Assembly: GCF_004114425.1 (NCBI RefSeq) | Contig: NZ_RDQF01000028.1 | Location: 22,246-86,245 of the forward strand | Length of the DNA stretch: 64,000 nucleotides | From: Bradyrhizobium vignae | Lineage (GTDB): Bacteria; Pseudomonadota; Alphaproteobacteria; Rhizobiales; Xanthobacteraceae | Reading direction: 5' to 3' | Made by a program: the position numbers and the translations under genes | Shown here: one piece after another, positions 29,140 to 37,319 of the stretch | Position numbering within the stretch: the first letter of the stretch is position 1 | Layout of the letters: the number at the start of each line of letters is the position of its first letter | Notes under the pieces: model-generated | What the model was told of the DNA's origin: nothing | The model's database searches: none | What the model saw: the letters and a program-made list of their open reading frames with translations, nothing else

Positions 29140-29688
29140 CGGGGCTGTCCATCTCATGCGATGGCCCTGATGTTTCCATCAGGAGGGGCTGGTTGTGCGC
29201 ACGCCCTATGTCCAGCGATCTGACCCGGAATGTAATATATCCGAGGTCCCCCGTCCAACGATCTTTTGGGGGGCGCGGTTCCGTACAATCCGTATGTGTG
29301 CGGCACCCCACTCGGAGTCGCCGCCGTAAGTCCCCGAAGATACGTCGTTTTTTAACGTTCTCTGAACCTTCGCCAAGCTGCTGGAGAACCTAGGGATCGA
29401 TCTGTTGCTACCCGGCCTTGCTCGTTCCGCAACGCGCGACAGCGGTCAGGTTCCATCGTTCAGATCGCCCCGTCTTCTTCCCTGAATGGGGTCATCGCAC
29501 GCCTGGTCGTGACGCAGATAGCTGCCGCTGAATGGCCGGTCTTGGCGATATCCGGGCCTGTGAGCTGCCGGAGCGTCGTTCGGGCGGAACGGCCACATTG
29601 AATGGGACCGAGCTGGAAGCTGGCGGACGCGGATTCCCCAACCCGGGACGTTATCCTCTCAGTCTCCTAGGGGTCGCCCCCTCCCAGA
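29140..29688. other. No recognisable gene
   Basis: About 550 bp between the second direct repeat and the ImmA/IrrE gene. Only short frames without family resemblance were seen. Confidence 0.45.
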
Positions 29689-30210
29689 CTACTTCGGCGA
29701 AAATAGCGATGTTAGCCTCACTATCATCGCCTGTTTGCTGACTTGGTAGCGTTCGGCCAAAGGGTCGATGCGCGCCTCATTCTCGAGATCGAGAGTGTAG
29801 CCCGCAACGTCAAGCCTAATCCATTGCGCTGGGATCAACAGATTGGCTGCGAAGGCATTGGCTTCGATCTCCTCGACGTCTTCAGCGGTCGCCGAACGCG
29901 CGTCTCTCAAGTTTATTCTGAAGACCTGATCGACATGAACCTCTGCTCCCTTATGGAGAGCGAGATGGCCTAGTTCATGGGCAATTGTGAAGCGCTTACG
30001 CAGAGGGTGATGCGACCTGTTGACCGCGATTACCTTGCGGCCGTTCCCCCGAAATAGAATTCCCGACGCATCGTCATCGAGCTCTACTTCCCGGATCTCT
30101 GCACCCAGCAAGTCCGCTACGAGATCGAGCGAAACCGGTGGAGAATTCTGGCCCTCAAGAAGCTCTGCAGCCTTGCGGCGTACGCGTGCGTAGCCGATGC
30201 GAGGCTTCAT
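29689..30210 (-). CDS. ImmA/IrrE family metallopeptidase
   Basis: 173 residues with the zinc motif HELGH in FTIAHELGHLALHKG and a downstream acidic EEIEANAFAANLLIPA, the hallmark of ImmA/IrrE (COG2856) peptidases. These cleave or inactivate partner XRE repressors in mobile elements. Its ATG overlaps the stop of the XRE gene by 4 bp, so the two form a regulator/anti-repressor pair. The pair lies back-to-back with the ubiquitin-like operon and probably controls it. Confidence 0.88.
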   Translation of the reverse strand: MKPRIGYARVRRKAAELLEGQNSPPVSLDLVADLLGAEIREVELDDDASGILFRGNGRKVIAVNRSHHPLRKRFTIAHELGHLALHKGAEVHVDQVFRINLRDARSATAEDVEEIEANAFAANLLIPAQWIRLDVAGYTLDLENEARIDPLAERYQVSKQAMIVRLTSLFSPK

Positions 30211-30506
30211 TTATCCGACCTTGATTTCTCGCTCTTTAGCATCTCCACGACGCGCGCTACGTCCCGTCGCATGGTGGGATCCGATTGCGACTGCGGTGAA
30301 GGCATGAGTTCGGAAGGTTTCGCGTCCAGGGCATCCGCGATCTCAATCAGCTGATGCAGCAGCACCCGCTGCCGTCCCTTCTCGATATTCGTAATCGACG
30401 CGCGTGAGAGCTGGACCCGGCGCGCAAGCTCTTCCTGGGTCACGCTGCGGGTCTCTCGGAGCTCCCGGACTCGGTCTCCGAACAGACGATAAAGATTTGA
30501 ATCCAT
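30207..30506 (-). CDS. XRE family transcriptional regulator
   Basis: 99 residues with a standard helix-turn-helix at residues 10-65 (LRETRSVTQEELARRVQLSR, ASITNIEKGRQRVLLHQLIE). It is coupled to the ImmA/IrrE gene (overlapping ATGA) and divergent from the Ubl gene across about 150 bp containing repeated AATGTTTGT motifs. By analogy with phage and ICE circuits, it should repress until the peptidase removes it; here the target may be the defence operon, which is inference. Confidence 0.85.
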   Translation of the reverse strand: MDSNLYRLFGDRVRELRETRSVTQEELARRVQLSRASITNIEKGRQRVLLHQLIEIADALDAKPSELMPSPQSQSDPTMRRDVARVVEMLKSEKSRSDK

Positions 30507-30529
30507 GCCTTATTCTACACCATCAAAAG

Positions 30530-30592
30530 CAAACTTCAAGAAATGTTTGTGTTACCAACGGTTTATGATGCAAGTAAATTCATAATGTTTGT
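30530..30592. promoter_or_regulatory. Candidate operator region of the ubiquitin-like operon
   Basis: The AT-rich divergent region holds AATGTTTGT twice (30542-30550 and 30584-30592), 42 bp apart, which is four helical turns. The first copy forms an inverted repeat with CAAAC at 30530-30534. These are plausible sites for the adjacent XRE regulator. Confidence 0.4.
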
Positions 30593-30655
30593 AATATTGA
30601 CATTCGGGGAATGAAAGCGTAAAAGATGCCCGTTCTTCAATCGCGGAGCACGGAA

Positions 30656-31156
30656 ATGGATAACCAAGTTGATTCGCACGAACTGGTTCTGGCCATCGAG
30701 GGGGAGCGCGGCCCCCGTCAGATCCAGGTGTCACGCAGCGCGACCGCCAAGGAGGTCATCGAAGCGGTCGTGCTTGAAACCAAGCGGCCCGAGCTCACCG
30801 AGGTCTTCCTGGAGGATGAGGAAGAGTGTCTCGCCGAGGACCGCAGGGTTGTTGAACTCGTGATCGAGGAATTCCGGCTCATTCACATCGCCTCCAAAGG
30901 CAAGATCACCGTTACTGTGGTCTACAACTCTCGCCAGGTTCACCGAGATTTCGCTCCAAGCGTTACGATCGAAACGATCATTGCATGGGCGATCTCGCCT
31001 TCGGCACTCAACCTCGAAGGCGTGTCGGCAGAGTACCAGCTGAAGCTCGGCTCAGAAGTCCTGCCGCCGGACCTGCACCTTGGCCAAATCGCTAAAGGCG
31101 AGAAGAAGATCGCCTTTTCGCTCGTGTTCCGCATCAAGCCGCAAGGTGCCTCATGA
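30656..31156 (+). CDS. Tandem ubiquitin-like protein (BilA-like / multiubiquitin)
   Basis: 166 residues from ATG 30656 (GGAG 8 nt upstream); ATG 30626 is an alternative. Two consecutive beta-grasp-like units are visible. Unit 1 runs from about residue 9 to 75 (LVLAIEGERGPRQIQVSRSA ... LEDEEECLAEDRRV) and unit 2 from about 80 to 160 (KITVTVVYNSRQVHRDF ... LKLGSEVLPPDLHLGQIAKG). A two-domain Ubl is the layout of BilA and ISG15. The C-terminus is KPQGAS, so the only exposed Gly is followed by two residues; trimming by the JAB peptidase would be needed for conjugation. It overlaps the E2-like gene by 4 bp. Confidence 0.8.
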   Translation: MDNQVDSHELVLAIEGERGPRQIQVSRSATAKEVIEAVVLETKRPELTEVFLEDEEECLAEDRRVVELVIEEFRLIHIASKGKITVTVVYNSRQVHRDFAPSVTIETIIAWAISPSALNLEGVSAEYQLKLGSEVLPPDLHLGQIAKGEKKIAFSLVFRIKPQGAS

Positions 31157-31644
31157 CGCCGGATCATGCGGCTCTCCGCGCGGACATCGACAGCCTCACG
31201 TTCAAACTTGGTTCAAAGCGAGGGAAGTGGGGACTAGAAGCTCTCGAGTTTCCTATTGCCTACTTCACCATTGCGGCGCCGAAGCGCGAGCAAGGACCGA
31301 AGCGGTTTCTGCTTCGGGTCGACTGCCGAAGTTATCCGGCCCTCGCACCGACCTCCCAATTGTGGGACGGCCGGACCGATACGGCATTAAGCGTTGATCA
31401 GCGGCCCATGGGGAGGACGGGTGTGCTGGTGGCCTTCACGCCATGGAACGCATGCCTCTACCATCCGATCGATCGCATCGCTCGGGACCACTGGCCGAAC
31501 CAGTTCGAAGAACTCACCTGGAAGCCCGGCTCAACCATCGTGACACTTTTGGAAATCATCCATGGTCTTATCAATAATCCGGACTATTTGGTCTCGACTG
31601 CGCCCGACGCCGCGGCTGCGCTGCGACGAACGCTTGTGGCGTGA
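31153..31644 (+). CDS. E2-like ubiquitin-conjugating protein (BilB-like)
   Basis: 163 residues. The fold signature of bacterial E2-like proteins can be followed: strand region RFLLRVDCRSYPALAPTSQL (the YP..P turn), then WNACLYHPIDRI with the candidate catalytic Cys101 and a helical tail. It would carry the activated Ubl as a thioester and pass it to targets. It starts within the Ubl stop (ATGA), and its 3' end overlaps the JAB frame by about 80 bp. The assignment rests on motif layout and operon context rather than strong sequence identity. Confidence 0.72.
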   Translation: MTPDHAALRADIDSLTFKLGSKRGKWGLEALEFPIAYFTIAAPKREQGPKRFLLRVDCRSYPALAPTSQLWDGRTDTALSVDQRPMGRTGVLVAFTPWNACLYHPIDRIARDHWPNQFEELTWKPGSTIVTLLEIIHGLINNPDYLVSTAPDAAAALRRTLVA

Positions 31645-32083
31645 GATTCTCCGAGAACTGCGCGTCCGCGGGCAAGGGCGTCGCGAGAGCGGAGGTTTCC
31701 TCTTGGGCAGAGTGGAAGGTGAGACGAAAATCATCACCTCCTTTCTGCCATACGACGCGGTTGATCCGAATTGTCTCCAAGGGATCATCATTTTCGATGG
31801 ATCGCGGATGGATGACGTGTGGCGGATCTGCGAGCAGCAAGGGTGTAGCGTAGTCGCTGACGTTCATACTCATCCAGGCGCGTCATATCGCCAAAGCGAT
31901 GTCGATCAGAGCCATCCGATGATACCCGAGCGCGGTCATCTCGCACTAATCGTGCCAAATTATGCCAATCGGGACTACATGCCAGGCGAATTTGGCATCC
32001 ATGAATACAGAGGCCGTCGCGATGGATGGTCGGACCTAAGCTCACTCGGGCGAAAGCTCTTCCGGGTTAGGAGGTTTGCATGA
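31562..32083 (+). CDS. JAB/JAMM metallopeptidase (BilD-like deubiquitinase)
   Basis: 173 residues with a complete JAMM motif: Glu42 in RRESGGFLLG, and HTHPGASYRQSDVD giving His102, His104 and Asp115. This zinc centre cleaves isopeptide bonds or trims Ubl precursors. The start at ATG 31562 overlaps the E2 gene by 83 bp; a later non-ATG start (for example TTG 31634) would leave the catalytic domain intact. It overlaps the E1 gene by 4 bp. In this context it should mature the Ubl C-terminus (KPQGAS) and reverse conjugation. Confidence 0.88.
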   Translation: MVLSIIRTIWSRLRPTPRLRCDERLWREILRELRVRGQGRRESGGFLLGRVEGETKIITSFLPYDAVDPNCLQGIIIFDGSRMDDVWRICEQQGCSVVADVHTHPGASYRQSDVDQSHPMIPERGHLALIVPNYANRDYMPGEFGIHEYRGRRDGWSDLSSLGRKLFRVRRFA

Positions 32084-33408
32084 CGTCAAATATCGAAGCA
32101 GACCGCGGATCCCAACTGCTCCTGGCGGTCCTTCCAGATATGGATCTCCAGGGCGCTAGAATGGCCCTCGATCGCGCCTCGCTCGAAATCATCATCGACG
32201 ACGATGTCGAGCAGTCGGCATGGGCTCAGGCCTGCGCGATCGCGATCGTGGCGTGCGGTAGCAAGATGTTTCGAAGGGGTGTCTTTCTTTCACGCCAGCC
32301 TGAATGTGAGACGGTTGTCGGGAACGGGCTGCCTAGATTGTTCAAGCGCGCACTCCTTGAAGCTGGTTGTCGGAAGGAGCCGGCTCCCGCCCATGCCTTT
32401 CGCATTTGCATAGGCACGAAGGGGGCGGGCCACATCTATGTGTCCGCCAGCGGTTGGAAAGCGATCGTCGGCCCGAAGCCCGTCGCCAGGACCTCGCCGG
32501 GAAACGAGCTCAGCGGCATTTTCGCCGGTGCGGCATCGACGGCCATTGCATTTCGAGCATCCGTCCTGTCCGATCCGATCGCAGCCCGAAGAGTGCTCGA
32601 ATATGATCTATGGCAGCCGCAGGGACAGTCGTCGCCTGCATCGGCAGAACTGCGCAACCTCCCGGCTGATTTATGGTTGCTTGGAATGGGAAACCTGGGG
32701 CAAGCGACGCTCTTTACGCTGGGCTTGCTGCCCTATCGGGACACGTCGCAAGTCCGCTTGTTACTCAACGATCCGGATATCTGTGGCTGGGAGAACTTGG
32801 GCGTCCAGCTTCTTACGCAGCCGAACTGGATTGGTAGAACGAAGGTCAGGTGTGCTGCAGATTGGGCTGAACGCGTTGGTTTTCGTACGATTCTGACCGA
32901 ACGCAAATTTCTGGCGACCTCCAGACCTGATCAAGACGAGCCGCGAGTTGCGCTTGTTGGCGTCGACAATTTGAATGCACGGCGCTTCGCTGCCTCCGCA
33001 GAGTTTGATCTGCTCATTGATGCCGGACTTGGCTCGACGGCGAACGAGGCCTTCGACGTGCGATTGCATGCCTTTCCTGGCTCGAGAATGCCACTCGACG
33101 CTTGGCCGGAAGCGGAACCTTCCGAGCGGGTCGGCGAGGGGAATGTAGTCAAGCGCGGAAATATTCAGTCTCTCGTTCAAGCTGGGGTTTTGGACGAGTG
33201 CGGCGCTATCACAATAGAAAATCAGCCGGTCGGCGTGCCGTGCACGGCTCTTGCAGCGGCAGCAATGCAGGTAGCTCAATTATGCCGCGCGATAGAGACC
33301 GGCTCCTGCTGTGAAATGGTCGACTTCGATCTTGTCAACTCAAACAGAGCAGTCAGTCAGGTCATGGGCCGGCCCGTCTCACCGATCGTCGCCTGCCCAG
33401 CACGTTAG
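32080..33408 (+). CDS. E1-like ThiF-family activating enzyme (BilC-like)
   Basis: 442 residues. The C-terminal half is a ThiF/E1 Rossmann domain: LLGMGNLGQA near residue 200, the acidic LLNDPDICGWENLG near 230, and VALVGVDNLNARR near 290 followed by LIDAGLGS. Candidate catalytic cysteines are in LDECGAI (about 372) and GVPCTAL (about 387). The N-terminal 190 residues are a separate region of unknown fold, perhaps for recruiting the Ubl or E2. The enzyme would adenylate the Ubl C-terminus. Last gene of the operon; its stop lies 6 bp from the stop of a convergent cysteine peptidase gene. Confidence 0.88.
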   Translation: MTSNIEADRGSQLLLAVLPDMDLQGARMALDRASLEIIIDDDVEQSAWAQACAIAIVACGSKMFRRGVFLSRQPECETVVGNGLPRLFKRALLEAGCRKEPAPAHAFRICIGTKGAGHIYVSASGWKAIVGPKPVARTSPGNELSGIFAGAASTAIAFRASVLSDPIAARRVLEYDLWQPQGQSSPASAELRNLPADLWLLGMGNLGQATLFTLGLLPYRDTSQVRLLLNDPDICGWENLGVQLLTQPNWIGRTKVRCAADWAERVGFRTILTERKFLATSRPDQDEPRVALVGVDNLNARRFAASAEFDLLIDAGLGSTANEAFDVRLHAFPGSRMPLDAWPEAEPSERVGEGNVVKRGNIQSLVQAGVLDECGAITIENQPVGVPCTALAAAAMQVAQLCRAIETGSCCEMVDFDLVNSNRAVSQVMGRPVSPIVACPAR

Positions 33409-33414
33409 CGGTTG

Positions 33415-35040
33415 CTAGGCAACGGTCCTGGTTCGGCCGAGATAATCGTTGTTCGTATCGAAGCTGACCATACTTTCGGCGGGGACGTCTAGGACATCTC
33501 CGTTGTCCGCGATAGGATTGACGTCGCGGTGCACGATGAAGTGCGGAAATTGGGCGATCAAGAGATCGTTGTTGTAGTCTGTGCTGCTCGTTGCATTGAG
33601 GACGAAATGTCCGACTACAGGCCTAGCGCCGGTGCGCCGCTCCTGCTTGGACGACCTGTCGATCAGCTCTGTGACCCAAATGAAGTGTGGAAGCGCGCGA
33701 GAAACGATCTCGCTTTTCATCGGTTCGTTCATCCCGCTTGCGCTGATGTGGCGTCGGTAGCGAGCGGCCGTCGTCAAGTACGTCCGCTGTATCCAGCGCC
33801 CTGCGGCAAATCCGTCGAAGAACGCTCGGATGTTGGCCGCAGCTGTGGAGGTGCCATTGCCTACGGCGTTCACGATCTGCTCAGAAACGTAGCTCGCCCT
33901 CTTGATAAAGTCTCTCACGACAATGTCAGCGTTCTCGGCCCGTAGGAAAACGCGTGACGGCAACGGTACAAACATGTGAGAGACGTTTTCCTCCACCGTG
34001 AGGATTTTTTGCTGCCACTTCATGAGGCGCGCTGAAGGCAGATGTTCGATATCGTCTACGCTGAGAGGCAGTACTCGATAGGGCCCCCTCTGATCGTCGT
34101 GTACGATCAATCCGCGAGCGAAAACGACGTGTGTGCCTCCGTCGCGGACGGCTTTGCCAGGTACTTCGACGTAGCCCACGGCGCAGATCGCATGACCCAT
34201 GTCCGCCATGGCGATTACAACCGGCAACCCCGAATCAAGGTAGCGGTGAATGACTTCCGGGGCATTGATGGTCGGAGCAATCTGTTGGCCGCTGTCGAGC
34301 TCCTTGAAGAGCATATGGAGTGGCTGGTGCCCCATGCCACGCAACGCCCGGATCATGTGCATGGGATTCAGCCCCTCGGATCCGGCAGGAAGCGATCTGC
34401 TAAGTTCTGAGTCCGTCGGGTTGATCGCTAGGTTGGTGATTTCCGCAATTGTGTATGAGCTCGTTCGTCGTTGCCGAGTCTCGACTGCTCGTCCTGCCAT
34501 CCAGATTGCGGCCTGCGCGCAAGCACCGAGCCGCATGTCCTGTTGAATGAAGGGTGCTCCGGTTACCTTCACCCGAACCCCAAGAACGTGAGATTCGAAA
34601 TCTGCACGCGCCGCCGGCCTGACGGTAAGCTTTCCGATCGACGGAAAGCGCAAAACGGTTCTGCCAATCGGGCCTTGCGCGATAGGCCTGATCACCGCGA
34701 ACCCGCAATAGTTCTTGTCCTTGGCCGCGAGGCGTTCAAGCTCGACGACCTGCTTGGAAAGAGGAAGCTCGAACAGTTTGCTGATGTCTGTCCGAAAAAA
34801 ATGGATGCGCTTGGTGCCCCTCGCATGGGCTTTGAAGGCACCCGCGTAGAAGCTCAGATAGTCGGATGTATAGTCGCGGTCTGTGTACGGAGATTCTACA
34901 ATCGCGTATTTTGCCCCGAGCTCGACTACGTGGTCGAGCAGAGCATCCACGCTGGCGTTAGACCTATCGCCTGCAATCTGTTGGCGCAGCGACTGTGCGC
35001 CTCGCGGCGTAAGCACTACGCCCTTTAGAATCACGCGCAT
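33415..35040 (-). CDS. Papain/C39-like cysteine peptidase of unknown family
   Basis: 541 residues. A catalytic triad of papain-like order is visible: Cys near 174 in RLGACAQAAIWMAG, His near 283 in MADMGHAICAVGY, and Asp near 308 in LIVHDDQRGPYRVL. The N-terminal 170 residues (YAIVESPYTDRDYTSDYLSF, AHARGTKRIHFF) and the C-terminal 200 residues have no recognised domain. No signal peptide was seen, so it acts in the cytoplasm. It is convergent with the Ubl operon (stops 6 bp apart) and probably follows the small gene at 35303. A second deconjugating peptidase or an effector is possible; no direct evidence. Confidence 0.65.
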   Translation of the reverse strand: MRVILKGVVLTPRGAQSLRQQIAGDRSNASVDALLDHVVELGAKYAIVESPYTDRDYTSDYLSFYAGAFKAHARGTKRIHFFRTDISKLFELPLSKQVVELERLAAKDKNYCGFAVIRPIAQGPIGRTVLRFPSIGKLTVRPAARADFESHVLGVRVKVTGAPFIQQDMRLGACAQAAIWMAGRAVETRQRRTSSYTIAEITNLAINPTDSELSRSLPAGSEGLNPMHMIRALRGMGHQPLHMLFKELDSGQQIAPTINAPEVIHRYLDSGLPVVIAMADMGHAICAVGYVEVPGKAVRDGGTHVVFARGLIVHDDQRGPYRVLPLSVDDIEHLPSARLMKWQQKILTVEENVSHMFVPLPSRVFLRAENADIVVRDFIKRASYVSEQIVNAVGNGTSTAAANIRAFFDGFAAGRWIQRTYLTTAARYRRHISASGMNEPMKSEIVSRALPHFIWVTELIDRSSKQERRTGARPVVGHFVLNATSSTDYNNDLLIAQFPHFIVHRDVNPIADNGDVLDVPAESMVSFDTNNDYLGRTRTVA

Positions 35041-35090
35041 TCCACACTTATACCGTGCGGAACAAAAAAGGGGTTAACGGATCCTAAAAT

Positions 35091-35303
35091 CTACCGGAAA
35101 GCGAAGCGGGTCGCGGTCGTCACAACGCGCTGCGCGCGCGCGTCCGTCTGCTCGATCTGCTCGAGAGCGGTCTCGGACACCGATCCTTTAAACCCGAGCT
35201 GTCGCATGTCCACGCGCCGGGCGTTCTCCCATTCTGGGTTGAGCACTTTCACGATCGAGGTCTCGGCGCTGGCCTTGTTGGGATCCGAAGCTGGCGGGGT
35301 CAT
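35091..35303 (-). CDS. Small protein upstream of the cysteine peptidase
   Basis: 70 residues, ATG 35303 preceded by CGGAAGG at good spacing. The sequence is polar and probably helical (SIVKVLNPEWENARRVDMRQ, SETALEQIEQTDARAQRV). It ends 50 bp before the peptidase start, in the same direction, so it is probably its operon partner. The family was not recognised. Confidence 0.6.
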   Translation of the reverse strand: MTPPASDPNKASAETSIVKVLNPEWENARRVDMRQLGFKGSVSETALEQIEQTDARAQRVVTTATRFAFR

Positions 35304-35479
35304 CGGCTACCTTCCGCGAGTGGCTGTCGCGAATTCCGTAAACTAAGTGCATACTGCCGCGCATTCTGCAACCCTGGCGTAAAGCAAAGGTTGAATCCAA
35401 ACCGGCCCCCTTGCCGATGTTCCAAAAAAAAGGCTGCGAGGGGCTTGGAAATTGCGAGCAACTTGCCTAGAATGTTTAT

Positions 35480-35665
35480 ATGGCAAACAAAACTCCCTCC
35501 AGCATGCCGCTTTTCGGTAACGCCACGCCGCAAGAGGTGAAGGCGATCCGAACGGAGATTGAGGCATTCACGGACCGGGCCGCCCGAAATCGGGACGAGG
35601 CGCAGAAGATGCTCGAGCGCCTGGGCATCGCGCGGGCCGAAGAGCGCCCCAAACCGAAGGGCTGA
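35480..35665 (+). CDS. Small protein, antitoxin-like partner of the ART-like gene
   Basis: 61 residues (MANKTPSSMPLFGNATPQEV, then a charged helix EIEAFTDRAARNRDEAQKML). Its stop at 35665 is one base before the GTG of the next gene, so the two are translated together. The size, charge and arrangement fit a toxin-antitoxin-like pair. No direct homology was recognised. Confidence 0.6.
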   Translation: MANKTPSSMPLFGNATPQEVKAIRTEIEAFTDRAARNRDEAQKMLERLGIARAEERPKPKG

Positions 35666-35666
35666 C

Positions 35667-36227
35667 GTGCGGCGCACGGTTACCGGCTTTGTCCTTGGCT
35701 ATCACGGTTGTGACAGGTCCATCGCAGAAAAGCTCCTCGCGGGTTCTCCCTTTGAAGCCAGCACGAATAACTACGATTGGTTGGGCGCAGGCGCATACTT
35801 CTGGGAGAACGACCCGCTTCGAGCGATGCGATGGGCTGAGAAGCTTCGAGACCGTCCCGGAAAAAACGGGAAAATAAAAGACCCGGCCATAGTGGGGGCG
35901 GTCATCGATCTGGGCCTCTGCCTCGACCTGACCACGCAGTCCTCTTTGGACGTCATCCGAACGGCCTATGACGGACTTGTGAAAGTGTCCGAGGTAGCAA
36001 AGCAGGCATTGCCCAAAAATATCGATGAACTTCGTCGGCCGCTCGATTGCGCTGTCATCAACTATCTATACGAGTCCTTGCCGAAGCCAAAGTTTCAGAC
36101 CGTGAGGGGTATGTTTATCGAGGGTGGCCCGCTCTACCCTGGCGCCTTCATTCAGCGCGAGACGCATGTGCAGATAGCGGTGCGCGACCTGTCGTGCATC
36201 CAAGGCGTTTTTCGGCCGTCAGCCTAG
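35667..36227 (+). CDS. ADP-ribosyltransferase-like toxin (PARP/DUF3990-type fold)
   Basis: 186 residues from GTG 35667; the frame is open further upstream but overlaps the small gene. The N-terminus VLGYHGCDRSIAEKLLAG and the following NNYDWLGAGAYFWENDPLRA with MRWAEKL give the H-Y pattern (YHG ... G.YFW ... A..WA) of PARP-like ADP-ribosyltransferases such as DUF3990 proteins. The C-terminal part has MFIEGGPLYPGAFIQRETHV followed by QIAVRD, ending a beta-rich domain. It is likely a toxin modifying a cytoplasmic target with ADP-ribose from NAD. Linked to a 61-residue putative antitoxin. Confidence 0.6.
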   Translation: MRRTVTGFVLGYHGCDRSIAEKLLAGSPFEASTNNYDWLGAGAYFWENDPLRAMRWAEKLRDRPGKNGKIKDPAIVGAVIDLGLCLDLTTQSSLDVIRTAYDGLVKVSEVAKQALPKNIDELRRPLDCAVINYLYESLPKPKFQTVRGMFIEGGPLYPGAFIQRETHVQIAVRDLSCIQGVFRPSA

Positions 36228-36515
36228 CTGCATCGCATTTCTCGGGTGCCGTGCGACGATGCCCCGGCAAAGCCGAGTGGCTCAAGCTGCCAGAAGCTGT
36301 CGTTTTGGCGCGCGCACTCGCACGCCCTCATGCGCAACTCTCCGCGACGTTATCCGGCGTCTTCATCACCTGCCCCCGTGGATCAACCCCACGACGAGCC
36401 TTCCGTGATTCGTTCCTCTTTCATTCGCTCTCTCCTCGGCTATCCAAGGAGGGCGCAATTCCTCATGACGCCGAGGGGGCAGTTTTCCATCGCGCGCGAC
36501 ATATTTGCGGCTCGC

Positions 36516-37190
36516 TCAGCCCCGTTCCAATACGTTAGCTACGGACTGCGCGTACCAACTGCCACCTCGGGCCGTCGGGACACCGCGCGCATTCAGCGCC
36601 TCAGCAATCTGCCGCAGCGTGCTCGCACCTGCCTTCTGGGCCTCACGGATGATCGGCAGCACATTTGCAGCGTGGCGGTCAGCTTCGGCCTTCACGGCCT
36701 CCACGGCGCTCTTGCGAGCTACAGAGAGATTGGGGTTGCCTAACCCGACCCCACGGGCCTTGGCGGCCGACAGAGCTTGCCGTGTCCGCGTTGAGATCAG
36801 CGCGCGCTCCTTCTCAGGCAATGCGGCGAACAGGTCGAGCACGAACGGGTGAACATCGGGCCCAAGTTCAGCCACCACAAAGGGCACTTTGTGGGCCATG
36901 AGGCCGGAAATGAAGTGAACGTCCCTGCTGAGCCGGTCCAGCTTAGCTACCGCTATGTGGCATCTGAGCTTCTTTGCGGCAGCGAGAGCGGCTTTGAGTT
37001 GCGGCCTGCGGTCGAGCGCATCAGCACCCTTGTCGGTCTCCACCTCTACGAACTCGCGGGCAACTGTGAACCCCTCAACCTGAGCGAAGTGAGCGAGCGT
37101 CTGCCGCTGCGTTTCTATGCCCAATCGTGAGCGCCCCTGTCGAGAGGTCGAGACACGGATGTAGGTGATGAGGGTGCGTTCGGTCGTCAC
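36516..37190 (-). CDS. Serine recombinase (resolvase family)
   Basis: 224 residues. The catalytic domain shows ITYIRVSTSRQGRSRLGIET, with the nucleophile Ser in VSTS, and KLDRLSRDVHFISGLM. A short C-terminal HTH-like region follows (STLRQIAEALNARGVPTARG). It is distinct in sequence from the one at 24.5 kb but of the same size class, and the two face each other. Together they bracket the TA, Ubl and ART genes. About 290 bp between this gene and the ART-like gene holds no other gene. Confidence 0.88.
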   Translation of the reverse strand: MTTERTLITYIRVSTSRQGRSRLGIETQRQTLAHFAQVEGFTVAREFVEVETDKGADALDRRPQLKAALAAAKKLRCHIAVAKLDRLSRDVHFISGLMAHKVPFVVAELGPDVHPFVLDLFAALPEKERALISTRTRQALSAAKARGVGLGNPNLSVARKSAVEAVKAEADRHAANVLPIIREAQKAGASTLRQIAEALNARGVPTARGGSWYAQSVANVLERG

Positions 37191-37319
37191 GGTGGCCTCT
37201 GAAGGTCATCTGTAAAGAGTCTTATCGCCCGTTTAGCTTTTATACAAGAGGTTTCTTGCTTCTCCTCGAGCCGGCTATCTGCGATGTAGGGAGTGCAACT
37301 GATTTGCCGGGGCGGCGGA

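Noticed and set aside
30207..33408. Type II CBASS
   Set aside because: E1, E2 and JAB are present, but there is no CD-NTase or CBASS effector; a separate tandem Ubl gene is present instead, which fits Bil-like systems.
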